A stretch of DNA of 64,000 nt, from assembly GCA_921293015.1 (NCBI GenBank), contig OV121081.1:26415158-26479157 (forward strand), in the 5' to 3' direction. The notes under the pieces were generated by a model. It saw only the letters and a list, made by a program, of their open reading frames with translations. It searched no databases and was not told the DNA's origin. This document shows positions 11,890-25,944 of the stretch, in pieces; positions within the stretch are counted from its first letter, which is position 1, and each line of letters starts with the position of its first letter. The stretch comes from Phorcus lineatus (taxonomy: Eukaryota > Mollusca > Gastropoda > Trochida > Trochidae). Made by a program: the position numbers and the translations under genes.

Positions 11890-13889
11890 GTCGCTCACGA
11901 ATAACCAATTTCGGTTTTAAGTCAACTGCACTTTTATCACTTTCAAGTAGTCATTATTAAAAATCTTGAATCGATATCTGCCTAATTTCTTCAGGACGGT
12001 CAAACAAACTTACAGTGCACAGAGACCAAGCATAAAAGAAAAGGCAGAGAAAAAAATAAATTCAAAAAAATATACAAAATCATGACTCACTCACTGGTTT
12101 TGTGGCGGTGACATACCTGTATAGAACTTTGGTAAATAGTGTGTAAATTAGTTTTGTCCATAAATAGACAAGAATTCCGGTGCTGAAATTTTTCAGTGTG
12201 CATACAATCAATAACTTTAATCAAAGAAAACGAACGAAAAAGTTTATTTGATTAGCATCCGTCAAAAAAAACATATTTCGTAAAATATGAGAAAATGGAA
12301 ATCTCCCATGTGAAAATATGAATCATATTTGAAAGTAAGAAATATGTACACACTTGGTATATAAAATATATTGTTGGTGTCCTTGCTATCACATTGAAAT
12401 GTATGCTTTAATCATATCTATCAAATACTTAAGTTGGCTGATTAAAAGATAAAAGGTATCAGAAGATTATTTTTAATTGTTTTTGATGCTCGGAAAAAAA
12501 TGTCATTATCTAATTTGGGTTCTTTTACACTATACATTGATATGAGTTTACAGTTAAGAATCAGGCGCCTATGTCAAATTCAGTTTTGATGACACTAAGA
12601 ACTGGCATTCAGCATGTAACAGATTGAAAAAACATTTCAAGGGATTATCGAAACTATCAGAACGTCAATACATTTGTTTATATTCTGTATGGCATTAAAA
12701 AACAATCCCAAATACCAACTAGTACATCTGTAATGATTAAACATGTGCACCCGTAAAACTTAATTAAGCATATCAAAATCTTATTCTAAATTTGCATCAA
12801 TAATATATATTTTATTAGAATGCATGAGCAGAATATCAAAACTATAGAGTTATATGGATCTAAGACCTTCTGAGCAGTTCTGGAAGCAATCCGTATTTTT
12901 GAAAAACAATGAAGTTTTAGTGATATGATCAGGCTGTGATGTCAATTCCCGCTGTTATTTTACATAAATTTGGAAAAGAAGTCTTTAATCTTTTGTCTTA
13001 CATGAAATTTTTAATAGATACCAATGTTTTTTTTTGGAAGAAAGGAACTAATGTAAAACAGCCTGCATATTTACTTTGTATCAGGTTTGGATCACGTGTT
13101 GAGGTTATCTACATGAATCAGACAAGGACTGTTATGATCGCGGACATATACCATGTTTCAGCTTATTAAAAACGAGGCAGGTGGTTGGGTGAATAGGTTC
13201 AAGATATCTTTATACTGCTTGTTCAGTGCTTTAAACATGTTCAGCAGTATCTGTAGCTGTAAAAAAGCTGATGAAATAACATAAAAATCGTCCTAAAATG
13301 CAGGCCAATTTTCAATTTCATTAGTACAAAATGCTTTTTTGCATGAGTACCAGTAACAAATAATATTTATACTTAATATTAAAAGATAAAATTGATTTGA
13401 TTGTGATGAAGGAGTCAATTAAACCCCTCGTCAATTTTGAAAAAATTAAAAATGCAGTGTTTTCCTTGAAAATAGGGGCACACAAAGTTTATTGATTATA
13501 TTGTAACACGAGCAATAGTATTATGAAATGTGACAAATTTAGTTTATACAATCTAATGTTTACAAGCGTCCATAGAGTACCACCATTCCAACCGTGAGTA
13601 TGTTTCCAGTGTTATATCACTATAATATGAATATGGAAACCTTGTCAAGAAAAATCCGTATATAAGACTAAATGAGATGTATAACTTTGATTGTTAGTAA
13701 TTCTTCCCCAAGACTGGCTTTTGGTAATGGAATGTATCATCAAAATCACGTGTGATCCATTTACAAAAAAAAGATGTTTAAATCAATACTTCTTACTTGA
13801 ATATTTGATAATGTAATAATGCTGTGAGAGATTGAATAGAACTTAAGATGTAATATGTCCTGCGAGGCCATCAATTTCGAAAATATATT

Positions 13890-14130
13890 TATTTTCAGCG
13901 ACCCGTTTTTGTTTTTGAGTAAATGCCAACCTCGGTGCATATTTCATTGCAGCCCTTTATCCCCCTTCTTTGAAGAATTGAATTCACATTGTCACTTCCA
14001 CGCTTATATTAATTTACAATCGACAGAGATACCAAAAATACATATATCACAACGTCCACACCATAAAGGTGCACTGATGTTACGTTGTATTGTTCTTGTA
14101 TGTAGGAAAAGCAGTAAAAAAGCAATTTGA
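13890..14130 (+). other. Acceptor-like site and Cys-containing frame in unit B
   Basis: ATATTTATTTTCAG ending near 13899 is conserved in unit A near 465 and looks like a 3' splice acceptor. In B the frame after it contains KCQPRCIFHCSPL and FFEELNSHC. In A the equivalent DNA has indels and no cysteines, so the protein is not conserved. It is listed because of its loose resemblance to the C-x3-C ending at 11.6 kb. It is more likely chance. Confidence 0.12.
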
Positions 14131-15079
14131 TGAACTACAAAAAGGATGTCAAAAATCTGTCTAATTGCAAACTCAAAGATGAAAAAATGTTCTCTTTATT
14201 CTATCAAATAAAGTCTCCTCGTTATGGTTGCTTTGTTGTTTTGTGGAAAATTGCAACTATTTCTCATCGCAATTAAAATAAATTGCAGGCATTTAGCAAA
14301 ATTCCTATGAATGTGAATATAAATTTAGTTGACTGAAAGCGTTTAGGATTTGACACAATTCCCCATTTTGTTATTCCTTAGAAAAAGGCTTGAAGACAAA
14401 TGGGTTTAATTGTGTTGACTCCATGAGCAAAGTTATATTTATAGTATATTTTTCTATTATATATCATTCAAATAACTACACAAAAAGTGAAAGCTAAAAG
14501 AAATAGTCGTCATTTCTTTTGCATTTTACACATTAACGAACGCCTTGAATTTAAACTTATCTCTTTTGTTGATATATAGGGACATGATATGTAAAAACAT
14601 GATATTTTGCGTACACATTATAAAATTTAAGAAATATATATCCGAGGAATTCTGAAGAAATAGACAAACTCTATTTATGCTATATCTTATATTTACAACT
14701 GGAAACCAATACCATCAAAGAGAGAGATGAAGATTTTTAACAATCGAATGATATTATGATACCCTTGTTGAATGCAGAAGAACCTGGGATATAATTTTAA
14801 CATGCAAAATGTCCGTATTCAGCACATTTTATATTTCATATATTCGTTTTTGATATCATTGAATAAAATGAACAATCGATGGCTAAATGTTTTAAATTTC
14901 ATTCATTTAAATTGACACTAAAAGAATAACGCTAAATGGAATTGCCTTAATTGCAAACTCTCATCTGAGAAGTTAACTACAATTCTTGCATACATTCTTA
15001 TGTCTCATTCTAGATAATTGCGAGTAACATCAGCCATAGGTGTTCTAATATACATTAGGTTTAATGTATTGAGGAAATG

Positions 15080-17800
15080 AAAATTCCCACAAAATAAATC
15101 AGCAGCCATTTCCATGGGGAGGGTAAATCTAATTTTCGTGATATTGGATAGTCAAATAATCATATTTTTCAAGAATGCAATTTGCAATGGATAATGTATC
15201 CCTTTGAAATAATCGCAATTTGCTATGATGCTAGATTGTTTGGTAAACCTCTATGAAGATACTGGCGTACATGAATACCTATGTACTGATAGATCGGCCA
15301 TGTATGTTCTCCTTTATCATCAATTTTCGAATAAATGCTCTCACGTCGCCAAGACTGGTAGGCTGTATAACATTAGTCGGTGAGAAATCCAAGAACAACG
15401 TATTCGAGAAGTTGTTCTATCCCTATGCTTGAAAATGGTCTAAGGATCTATAACGAAACGCTGTAATTTTGTGAATGAATGAAAAAATCGAATATCCACA
15501 CAGTCTTTAAATTTACTTGATAATGAAAGATTCGATACTGCACCTTTCCTTTAGAGTCTGAGCATCTCATTTGTTAGATACATTTGATAATTTGCTAGTG
15601 CATGAGCTTTTCTAACTTTTAAAAAATATTGCTTTAAAAATTGAATGTTTGTGCATTTAACTCAAGATTTTAATGATCTAGTAACTGAAATGCTGCTAAA
15701 GCAGTGGATACAATAAATATCCCATACACTGTTTTATTAGGCTCTACAGCTGTATAAATTCATACACATCTATGTTGATGTGACATTTTCAGTACACGTT
15801 TAAAGAAGTCAATTAAAGAAACCAGTAAAATGGTTAACATGAAGATTTTTACTTGTTTACTTAACAGATTTACAGAAACAACATGTGGCAATTCTTAGGA
15901 TATTCTTATCGATGTTGATTCCGGTTTACATGAAGATATTTACTTGTTTACTTAAGAGTTTTACGAAATCACCAGCTAGGAACTCATATGCATCAGATCT
16001 TATTGCAATATTTTCAAAAAAAGATTACAGTTTATCTTATTCCAAAATTTAATTGAGTAGAATTGATATTATTTTTATTTCTGGTCATTACAAACCAAGG
16101 TAGGTGGTTTGGGCGTTTTCATTTAGCATTTGAAGTTACATGCTTTTGATATAAAGAAAATACCATGCGAAAGTGTTTATTCCTAATGCAGGATATATAG
16201 AATCCCAAAACATACCAGCATGACAACCTATCTTATTTTTATACAAGACATGGATAAAACAAAAGGAAAAGTCATGTCCTTTTTATTATGCACCCATCAA
16301 AGATGGAAAGCTTCAGAATTAGGTGATGTAGTGTTCATTGCAATAATCATCTCCCGTTTCTTGTTTTTACAAATTCTGAGATCAATTTAAGGCTACAATT
16401 GACATGAAAAGGAGGCACACAGACTGTCTCTCTATTTTCTCCAGAGAAACTACAGACCCTATTATTGTCACTTTACCACCTTATTTACATCTTCATGAAC
16501 TCCTATAAGGTTTCAACCTATGGCAAATCGACTCAAATGGCAGCACTGCTGTGGGTTTAAGGTTTTTTTTATGCTGAACCTACTGTTTTTTTTAAACATT
16601 AAGGTTTCATTACTGAATTATTTAAAGTTTTGTTTTATTACCTCATAAGAGTTAAGAGTTTGTAGCAAAAACTAGATTGCAATAACATTTTCATTTTGAA
16701 ATAAAACAACTTTCAAATTTTACAATTTTAAATATTTTTTGTAAATTTTAACAATGATGCCTTTCAACTTAGAAACCATCTACAGTTGCAAAACTTTTAG
16801 TTACATCAAACGTTTTATACTGCGTTAGAAATCTACCGTTGGGAATACAAATGAGATATGCCCTCCAGATAAAAGGTTTCTGTTATAATCCATTGAACAT
16901 ACTTCAATAAACAAGTGTATTTTCATACGTAACATAAGGATTTATTATTGTTATAAAACTTCAACAAAAGTTGTTTATACAATCAACTTTAACAAATATT
17001 TTACTGTTAGTCCTAATGTTAATAAAGTGTTTTATGCTAACATGATCATTCGATATCTTTGATAAAAAAAGGTACTTAATAAACTTTTAAGGTTTCATGG
17101 AAACATTTGTTCTTAACACTTTCATGTTAGGTACGGAGTGATTCTTTGACAATACAAATTTGATAATATGTCTCTCATAAATCATGCTTTGATAAAAACA
17201 TGATGGAGAAACAGTCAGGACACCACAATATTTTTACATTATTCTGTATAACTTGTTGTTACAATAATACCTTATGTTATGATATACGGGGTGATCTCGG
17301 TCAAAGGGGTCTGATGGTGTTAGTAATGACCTTTGACATTCTAAATTGAATTTCACTATATCCATAGTTACTTATAAGTGAATTTGATGCTTGACCTTTG
17401 TGTCTCCTATGTATACATTAACAAAGTTCATGAAGTTAAAATTATCGAGAAAAACGAACATGATTAGAAAGACATTTTTAGGATAGCTTTTCAAAAGCTA
17501 CGTTTTATTTAAACTGACATGAAGTTACACATTCACATTCAGATAGAGTATGTAATAAAATCCAACTGAATTATTCCTACCGCCAGTATCGTTGTCTGAT
17601 TGTGTTTCTTTATAGATAAGATAGTCACCTTATACGTTCTCTTGTAATAAGGCAATGAGGACAATTGTGTAATTCTAATATGGCGCCTATAATTCAAAGA
17701 TGTAATATCAACAGTCATGTTCGTAATTTTATTCATGTGATACTCATTTGTTAGTAAATTAATCTTGTTATTAAATTTCTTAAAATCTTGTATGAACTAG
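15080..17800. other. Unit B stretch longer than its A counterpart
   Basis: About 2.7 kb here stands against about 0.9 kb in unit A (1750-2640). It contains a diverged direct repeat at 15838-15970 and AT-rich sequence with long A and T runs from 16550 to 17100. From 17300 to 17400 there are TGACCTTT words resembling nuclear-receptor half sites. I see no gene and no terminal inverted repeats, so whether this is inserted DNA or loss from A is open. Confidence 0.5.
15838..15970 (+). repeat. Direct repeat, about 36 bp, two copies
   Basis: CATGAAGATTTTTACTTG with its following TTTACTTAACAGATTTAC (from 15838) recurs as CATGAAGATATTTACTTG with TTTACTTAAGAGTTTTAC (from 15930). The two copies are about 92 bp apart with few mismatches. 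Confidence 0.8.
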
Positions 17801-17989
17801 TTATATTTTACATCACGCTTTTACAAAACCTGCTCATCAAGAAAATCTGAGCCACCTTCATTGACTTATAATATAAGCTGAACTCGACACAATAGAAGAA
17901 CAAGATCTCATGTTCTGAGAAGTAGGAATATGAGATATGTTCATTCCTTCTTGATGAATTATGTAGACCATGTTATTTACCTTTCATGT

Positions 17990-18045
17990 CGATGGGTCCG
18001 GCCAATAATACATTGTTGACAATGCATGTGGCGCCACATCCGACT
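17990..18045 (+). promoter_or_regulatory. L1 module, copy 2
   Basis: This is the unit B copy of L1. It reads GGTCCGGCCAATAATACATT followed by ATGCATGTGGCGCCACAT. The first CCAAT half is eroded (GATGGG instead of ATTGG) while the second CCAAT and the GTGGCGCCA word are kept. Position within the unit matches copy 1 at 2815. Confidence 0.4.
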
Positions 18046-18579
18046 GGAGGTGATATATCTTCATATTTTCTCTGACTCTGAATATTCTCAAAGTGTATCA
18101 TTTAACCACTGACTACTTAACACTGAGACATGCACGGGCCATTCAATGGAAACGTTCGTAATGTAAAGGATGATTTGAACAAGTTCATGGCATGACTACG
18201 CTATCAAATATGCACGATCTATATGAGAGCAGCCGGTTGGTGATGGATAGGGTTTATTTTTCGTTGAAGCATGTATATTCTTTGCTTCACTAACACTTGG
18301 ATGTAAACCAATTGTACACTATGTCATTATTCCTTGAGAGATGGTGTGTATAGAATGTGTATTCAGATATGATATATCATGGCTGTTACATATCAAACAG
18401 AATTGAGATATTTTATTATATTTTTAGTTTATAGAGACCGCATTAATTGTAAATAACAAATAGTTTAGTGCATAAAACTGCATTTTAAATGAATTAGTCA
18501 ATAATCGTCATCTATTTAATGTATGACCGTTATTCAAAATGTCTACTCCTTTATTTATTTTACTTTCAGGTTTACGTAA

Positions 18580-18995
18580 TCTATTTCTCAGTAAGTACAA
18601 CAATTGCCCGAATTGTGATGCAAATAACAGTTCTGGATATAACTGCGATCACTTAATGAACCAGAGGAAGATGAATGTCAAGTGTCAAAAGTGATAAATA
18701 AAGAGATAAAGTGAGTTTTCAGAGATCCTAATGCGTATGTGGCGCCACATATACATAAAATTATAGACAGAAGAGCACAAAATCACTTAATAAGTTATGT
18801 ACAAGTGCCATTTATCATTTGTATCCAAGAAAACTAAATTTAATGGGATGTTATTTTGGCGAAAAAAAAATTGGCTGTAGAGCCGTTAACATTAAAACTC
18901 AGGACTCTTTCGTTGGAAGTAAGATGTGCACGTGTCATTGCTGTAGCTGATACACTGACGACTAACTGCTGTATTTGCAGATTGAGATTACAATT
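18580..18995 (+). repeat. Best-conserved core of unit B
   Basis: This is the partner of 3360-3790. CCCGAATTGTGATG, AACAGTTCTGGAT and AATCACTTAATAAG are common to both. The frame open in A has a TGA here, so the conservation is not protein-driven. Extra poly-A near 18866 also breaks register. Confidence 0.7.
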
Positions 18996-20535
18996 TAATG
19001 CTTACTTCAAGAACATTCATCCCTAAAGGGACAGTCCTGTCGGTGTATTTTTGTAGAAACGAAATTACAGGGGACATTTTTGTGTATACAAGTATATTTA
19101 AGTACATGATTATAACATAACCCAATTGAAACATGTTAATGGGGTAACATTTTGGTTGATTTAGATTTGACAACTAGATGGATAAGAGTGCAGTTTCGGT
19201 GAAATAAAATCCACAACAGTGAGAAGTGAAACCATTCATAAGCGCTACGAGTGTGAAAAGCCTTACTACGGCATTACAAGGCATTTTGTTTATTCTTATC
19301 ATAAATAATTTGTAAATTTGTGGATTTTCTATCCACAGGTATAGTTTATTTTTATAATGTTGTAAAATAGGTGAGAGTACAGCGACTTTTTTCAAGTCAT
19401 TTTACTCAAAATGGCAAGCCGTAGCCGATAGAACGGCCTCTTTAACGGGACACAGAGTATGTTGTTGGAGTCAAACATGTCAAACTTCATAAATGATGTT
19501 ATATTACATCTTCCCACGCAAAGCGTTACTATCGCCAACTGTCCCATTTAACCCTCGCTGCCGACCTAAGACTTTTCTGGCTTGATACCAGCGCCCGCTC
19601 TGACAATTCTTAGTAATCTCCAGTTACCTCTCTTACCATGGCCAATCGGCGACGCTGTGTCATTTGCGATATAATAAAAATGGCCACGCCCATTGAACGT
19701 TACCTGTTTGATTAGATTATAAAGAAGTTTGGCATTGCGAATCTTTCAAACAAGAAGTTTGAGTTTATAAATTCATTGTGCGACGAAAAAATGTTTCCGT
19801 TGTTATTAGGACAGGTTATAGGCTAGGAAATAAAAAACGTATGAATGCACTCCTATATTGATCAAAGGAAAGTATGAAGGAGGTCCCTATTATCGTTGTT
19901 CTTTACAATTTACATGTATATTTTCATAAAAAACATTATAGTTTATGTCAATCGTTTGTCATGCAGAAACTACAATTCCACAGTATTTTCATAAGATATT
20001 TAAGTTCTACGCTTTCTTTTCAAGAAACACCTAGAGATGAATCTTCAGTACGTCATGGCCATAATAAGAAAATTATAATAAAAAACTGATTTTATAAGAT
20101 AACATATGTATCACAATCAGATCCGAACAATGATTCCATACATGTTTCATTTTAGCGTTTATATGTAAAACCCTTGCACTTTGATTCGTTACTCACAGGA
20201 CAATTATAATAAAATGGGACTAGAAGTTTCCGTAATGATGAGTTAGGAAAACTCAAATAACGATATCGTTCTCTTTTCAATAATGTGAATATTTATAAAG
20301 CGCACATTCCATTCACTAGTGCATGCTCAAGAAAGTTCATCAATTTTTAATCGGTCGTCAACAAGCTGACATAACGGCCCCTAAAAGGTAGCCACAAAAA
20401 CACTTTTTTTAAACAGTTATCAACTGCCTGCCCGGATGACATAGTCACATTGTGAATAAAGTCTCTTGCCAAAGTCTCTGAACTTGTGTCAAGGTTCAAG
20501 GCAGAGAATCACCTTTCACACTCTGAGTTAATCAA
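18996..20535. other. Unit B-specific segment, locally GC-richer
   Basis: About 1.5 kb has no equivalent in A, where 3790 is followed within about 50 bp by the sequence matching B 20540. From 19380 to 19700 the base composition is clearly more GC-rich, with words such as GGCAAGCCGTAGCCGATAG and CCAATCGGCGACGCTG. It starts near CCTAAAGGGACAGTCCTGTC (19021), resembling ATAGGGACATTCCAGTCGG at 33233. I could not find matching ends, target duplications or a coding frame. An inserted non-autonomous element is the likeliest reading. Confidence 0.4.
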
Positions 20536-22592
20536 GCTAACACCATCCGGCGAGTCGCATCTGATGTTGCTGGTCTTCACTGACAACTATGATCAGATCC
20601 ATGTGTGAGAAATATATATATTATATGTGTTAAATGTTTGATTGATTCAAGTTGGGTTGCTTGTAGCAATTAAATTTATGGCAATAACTTGATGACCCTG
20701 TTGTGCTTATGTGACAATTAGCAGTTTGAATTCATCAGGGAATCGGTAAAAGATAATTGAGGGCAAATCAAGACAAAGACTTACAACTATTTCCAAACGA
20801 TACAGAAAAATGTATGTACAAGACTGAAATAAATATTTAATTTGGATACTGAAATGACCACATCAGTCAAGAAGGATATTAAAAAAAGTTCTTAAAGAAT
20901 ACGACAATTGTTTAAAACTTTGAATTGTATCGACATATGCAGACACGTAATAGCTTATGAACTAATATCTCTTTTGTGTTGGCGTTTGTGCCCATTTAAG
21001 CATGACATTATAGCAAAAGAATTAAACAAGAAAATAAAACAATTATATCGTAAGGTATGTGTAGTTATTTCAATCATGTTCAATTGCAAATTCATCTCCT
21101 TCATCAAGTTTACTTTCAGTTCTCCACAAGCTTTTAGCCAGACAAGTAAGCTCTCAATGGAAACGAACTCTTTCCGCATTTTAGACAAGTGATGTATTGG
21201 TTTCTGGTTTCGAAGCACGAACCATTGTCCGTCTAGACCATTTTGTGCAGATGAATGGTAGACTTGTGAATTACTATTTACCTAGAGTGTATATGATAAC
21301 GTTGTACTTGAACAGGTGAAAATTGTCTTCATTGATATTCTACTCTGCGTTTTTGATAAAAAAAATCCTTTGCGATATAGAAACAGGACAAAAAACATAA
21401 AACACACAAAAAAACAAAAAACAAAACAAGTTCAAACTGTTCCACAATTCACTTCTTTTATAAAAGCGTTTAGAAAATAACAAGCATGACCTCCTAACAG
21501 TTCTATAGATACCTGAAATTTGTTAAGACATGTTTGGGCATATAACAATTCGTGTACAAATGCTATTTGACTATTTGTGTTGGATGAGACTTCATTTCAA
21601 TCATTGAAATGTTGGTTGGTTTATGATATATATTTTTTTCACATGTATATCCTATTGTAACCTAAATTGTCACGTAAGAATGTAATGTTGTACACGATTA
21701 CGTTGCTTGGCAATGCATTATCCGTTGAATGTATGGCCTGAAGAGGCCCTTTGAGCTGAAAGAGGTAGCCATTAAAATGGATTGTTTTTACTTCTAACTA
21801 CATATTTTTCAGTATACATATTCATAATATATAAAAGTCTTATTAAAAATTTACACCAAAAATGTTCGATAACTGTATAATGCCTTGTAATTCATCATAT
21901 GAAGATAGTGTGTAAGATATTGACAGATACCTTGAAAGTGATAAGAAAGGATAAGCCTGTTTTACCTAAAAGGATTATTTTTAATTTACTGAGTCAGAAA
22001 GTAACAAATATACAGCCAGTTAAGAAAATAATGCACATAAAATAGAATTATGACATATAAAGGGATGATGTACTGTGTATCTTCTTCAGATGAGTCTTGA
22101 AAATATTTTAAAAAGTATTCAGTGTATGAAAATTTAGGGATATGTTCCAGACACGCAACCACTCATTCCATTCATGTGATATATTGCTTTCCGTCTCGGA
22201 GCAAGAACATGCAGGCGTATAGAAAGCCTGTGTAGAGAAATGGAAGGTCTGTGATTGATTCATTTATTGTCTGTCTTCACAAATGTACTGGAAAATGAAC
22301 TTGACATACGAACAAGAACAAGCAAGGTTATTCCCAATCCTGAGCATGCCCCAAACTGACCCAAACCCCTGAGAAATTGGAACACATCATCAATAAAGTG
22401 GAGTTGGACTTTGAGTTAACGTTACCAATGTACATCAAAATTCAGTTACTTAAGAACTAAATTAAGTCCGTCTGTCTGTAACTCTTAGTATGAACAATAT
22501 CTAAGTCATGATTCGTCTATGACAGTTTTTTCATTCAAAATGCTTTAACGTCCAGTAGTCAGCCTCTGCTTGAATTTTTCGAACACAACACA

Positions 22593-22630
22593 TTATATAC
22601 ATATACATATATACATAGAGATATACATGT
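22593..22630. repeat. Short TATACA-type microsatellite
   Basis: A run of alternating TATACA and TATATACA words, ending AGATATACATG. It lies inside unit B in sequence absent from A. Confidence 0.7.
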
Positions 22631-24629
22631 AATATCCAGTATAGAGTTGATTTACAAAATAAGCCTTTTATATGTAAATATAAAAATATAATAAATCTGA
22701 AAATCTTTTGTTAACCTAATGGTCAATTATTACCCAAACGTAATTTTATGCTAGTAAACACCCAACAAAACAATTTTATCTTATCACAAAGTAAAACTTG
22801 GTTATGATAAAATACTATTACAATATTTTGAAAGAAATTTACGTATATGTTGTGTCACTAAAATAATTAATTAATATGCAGTATACAATTAGAATGAAAG
22901 TACTGTTAAATAAATTCATTATCATATTACTGAGGTTGAAATCAGGTTGAAATCTGCAGTATTAGAAGTACATGGACATATAAACAACTTTCAATACAAT
23001 ACAAAAATATACACATTTGGTTAAATGAATAGAGGTGTACATAGATCTTATGAAAATTATTTTTTATGAAGGACATAATACTTCTACAAAACATTGATAG
23101 CTTTCCTAGCTGGTGGAATTGAAATGGGTGTTAATTGGTTCATATTTGTTTCACATAACAACTCACATGGATGCAATGATAATACAGCTTTGCACAATGC
23201 AAACAAAGTCTGTGAAATACTTTTATGTTTTAAATTTGTATGAATAACATTTACTGAGGAAATGGTCTTCGGAAATAATTTTCCTGCCTTACATTGTTGA
23301 TAAAACGGCTGTATTAGTGTTATTATTTATTCGTAATTATTCAATGAAAACAGTATACTTTAAAATATATTCAAGTAGCTGACTCATTTCAAATTCAAAA
23401 GAGTAAATAAGTTTGGCCTGCATTTGATGTTTGAAAGAAGATATAAGTGTTTTTAAGAGAGGGGAGAAAAAAACAGCAGAAAAGTTGAAATTGAAACTGA
23501 ATTTTTGTTTTAGAACGCAGCAAAGTCCCTTGTGAATTATAATGCCCCTTGAAAGTGCCACGCTAAGTATTCAACTGACAGTGTACATAGGAGCTTTTTT
23601 AATGCTCATAAAGTCAGACATGTGTTATGAGTTTCCAAACTTTTAAGAGTTCAAAAGTGGTCGACTTAACAACAACACGACATTTAAGTGTGTAAAACAA
23701 CAACATAAACACAATCGTTTTGACTATCAACTCAACATAAAATACACGTACATGTATATCAAATATAAATTGTACTCAAGATTAGATAATATAAATATAC
23801 ATCACTCTGTTTCAGTGGTAACTACAGCATCGTTTATCTGAAAGTAAATTACAGTGTCAACTCGTTAACGTGGGCGTTTTATAAATCACTTAATATAGCT
23901 TATGACGGTTCATTTTATAAGCTTGTGTAGATAATGAAGGTGAAACGATCAAAGCAATCGTAGGGGTTAGAGGTTTACATAAGATTTAAACCTTAAACGA
24001 AAGAGTCTCTGCGAAATTTTGGTATAGGCTAAGGGGAAGTGTCTCCATTGGAAAAGGATATGTCGCGAATCATTTTGATTTTATCCCTGTCTTCTAAGTT
24101 TGTAGGTCTTGATATTGAAAGTATGTTACGATAAAAAGTTAATGTTTACAAGTTTCTTATTAAATCCTCTTTTAAAAAGTAATTGTAGACGGAAACAAAC
24201 TTTACTTATTAAAATTGCGAAATTGTGCAGGGTTTGAATAACCTATCAACTGAATATATCGCACTGTTGATCAAAGAATTTCAGCCATTTCAGCTAGCGT
24301 TACTGAAAGTAGTAAAAGCAAGATGACAACTCATCAAGCCAATATCAAGTGAATTGAACATAATACTTGCATTGAATGTTTCAGCCTGTTACATGAAGAA
24401 AACTTCTTTTGCTTGTTATGCCTCGACTTGTCAGGAACTCTTTCGTCTGCATTTATGAAATTATTATCAAAGGCCACTTCCTATTAGTGTCTTTTCATAC
24501 AGTTCTTGCTGCGAGCGGAAATCTAAATATTACAAGAATCAAATATGGATTGATGAGACTCTTATTATGTATGCCCTCTCATTGATCATATTTTATGCGT
24601 TGTGATTCATTAGTCTCTCTAAGGCCCTT

Positions 24630-25940
24630 ACGTTCTATCTCAACTTCATCTAAACTTTCAAAACGTTCATTCTATGTCAGTGTTAAAGTTATAATATATA
24701 ATATAATGCAGAGCAAGTACCGCGTTTCAAACTTGAAGTGACGAGCGCATCCCAATATATATTAAATGAATGGTTAAATACAAATATAGGATTTTGTCTT
24801 CGAAATGTGTGTAATCATTTGGTATGAAACCGTAGGACTATCATGAAATGATGAGTTCATTACCAACTACTTCAGATTTGAAAGTCAGTTAATATTGAAC
24901 CAACTCAAATTATGTTTCCCAAACAATGATATGACTTGTAAAAAAATCAACATGCTTACATATATGAAAAAATATGATGGTTAAAGTAATTGTAATAAGT
25001 CCACGGGTCAGATCAAACGTTTTTGATGAGAGGAGGGTACATGTACATCTTGAAAACATTTATGATATTACTGTTATTTCTTTGGTAGTTCTTAATCTGG
25101 TCATCGAAGACCTCAGGTCATAAAACAGACTCCTTTTTATCAGAATACCTGTAAGAGTTATTCATTCCAGTGTCTAGTCTGTTTACATCAGAGTACAATG
25201 ATCTATTGTCAAGGGCTGTACAGACACAATTATTATTCCTCCATCCGTTTTAACTGTTATCAGTAGATCATTCTTGACCTTTGTTCACACCGGTTACAAG
25301 TGTTGTATACCGTGTATAGAGTTTCATGCACTTTGTTAGATGTGATATGTTGTGTTGTGTGTCCCTGTATATCAAGTAAGAACGTGAATAAAGTAAAAGA
25401 GTATGGTTTAAAGTACGCTCCGCAATAACTCAGCTGATAAGCACGTGGATATTGCCATCCAAAAGAGAGTAAACAGATCAGTACATGGAGGGGAAAGAAA
25501 CAAATAATCTACACACAATAACTTATTTCTTACAACTGCATTTGTACTTGAACACATTGGACAAACAAATAACTGTACCGGAATCATTTGGTTACCTTTC
25601 ATTCTTAATCAATTGATATTTAAAACCTTCATACTGTCTAAAATGACTTGTTATAAATAAACGGACTGATACATTGCAAGATGGCTTAAACTGATACATT
25701 TCAATGCAATATGCGGATTTTTTTCTGGTTTGTTGTTGCCCAAGTAGTATACAGATTCTTGAGCTGACTTAATAAAAAAACAAAATTTTCAGATTTGAAT
25801 ACGTTACATACATTTACAATAAATAGGCTTCAATTGAATTTGTTGAAGACAATCTAAAATACAGGCAAGATAATCATTTGTAGTAAGAACATTTGGAATC
25901 ATAAATACAATGTCAATAACAGGGCAATATGATTTTCATT
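24630..25940. other. AT-rich spacer, no gene seen
   Basis: Sequence beyond the end of unit B. Near 25885-25930, ACATTTGGAATCATAAATAC followed by AATAACAGGGCAA is related to 44265-44310 in unit G and, more weakly, to 60062-60085. The frames here are short and unrecognised. Confidence 0.5.
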
Positions 25941-25944
25941 TTAA

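Larger units (their letters stand above)
10390..13715. other. Spacer between units A and B
   Basis: This stretch has no counterpart between the end of unit B and unit C that I could find. From about 10865 to 11290 it is related to 59540-59950 (shared GGCTGAACCAAC, then ATGTTTTAGCTGA, then ATTAAAGA). It holds a candidate cysteine-rich exon at 11560-11695 with an AATAAA downstream, and a perfect nuclear-receptor DR1 motif at 11478. From 11900 to 13715 I see only AT-rich sequence with short frames such as 12936-13169, none recognisable. Confidence 0.6.
13715..24630 (+). repeat. Segmental duplication unit B (family 1)
   Basis: Unit B is a direct copy of unit A. It differs in having about 1.8 kb extra around 15.1-17.8 kb and about 1.5 kb extra at 18996-20535. 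It lacks the part equivalent to A 4540-5440 and the Tc1 interval. Its 23060-23660 part is closer to inverted unit C than to A. Both B and C have GCCACGCTAAGTATTCAACT near 23568 (C about 34697), where A has a different and shorter sequence. Frames within B, such as 13855-14130, are not kept in A. Confidence 0.85.

Noticed and set aside
13855-14130. 91-codon frame with several cysteines after an acceptor-like site
   Set aside because: Unit A keeps the acceptor-like site but has no cysteines and several indels; kept only as a low-confidence note.
17281-17410. Cluster of TGACCTTT and GGTCAAAGG words
   Set aside because: Imperfect half sites only; listed as context for the DR1 note but not called as regulatory elements.
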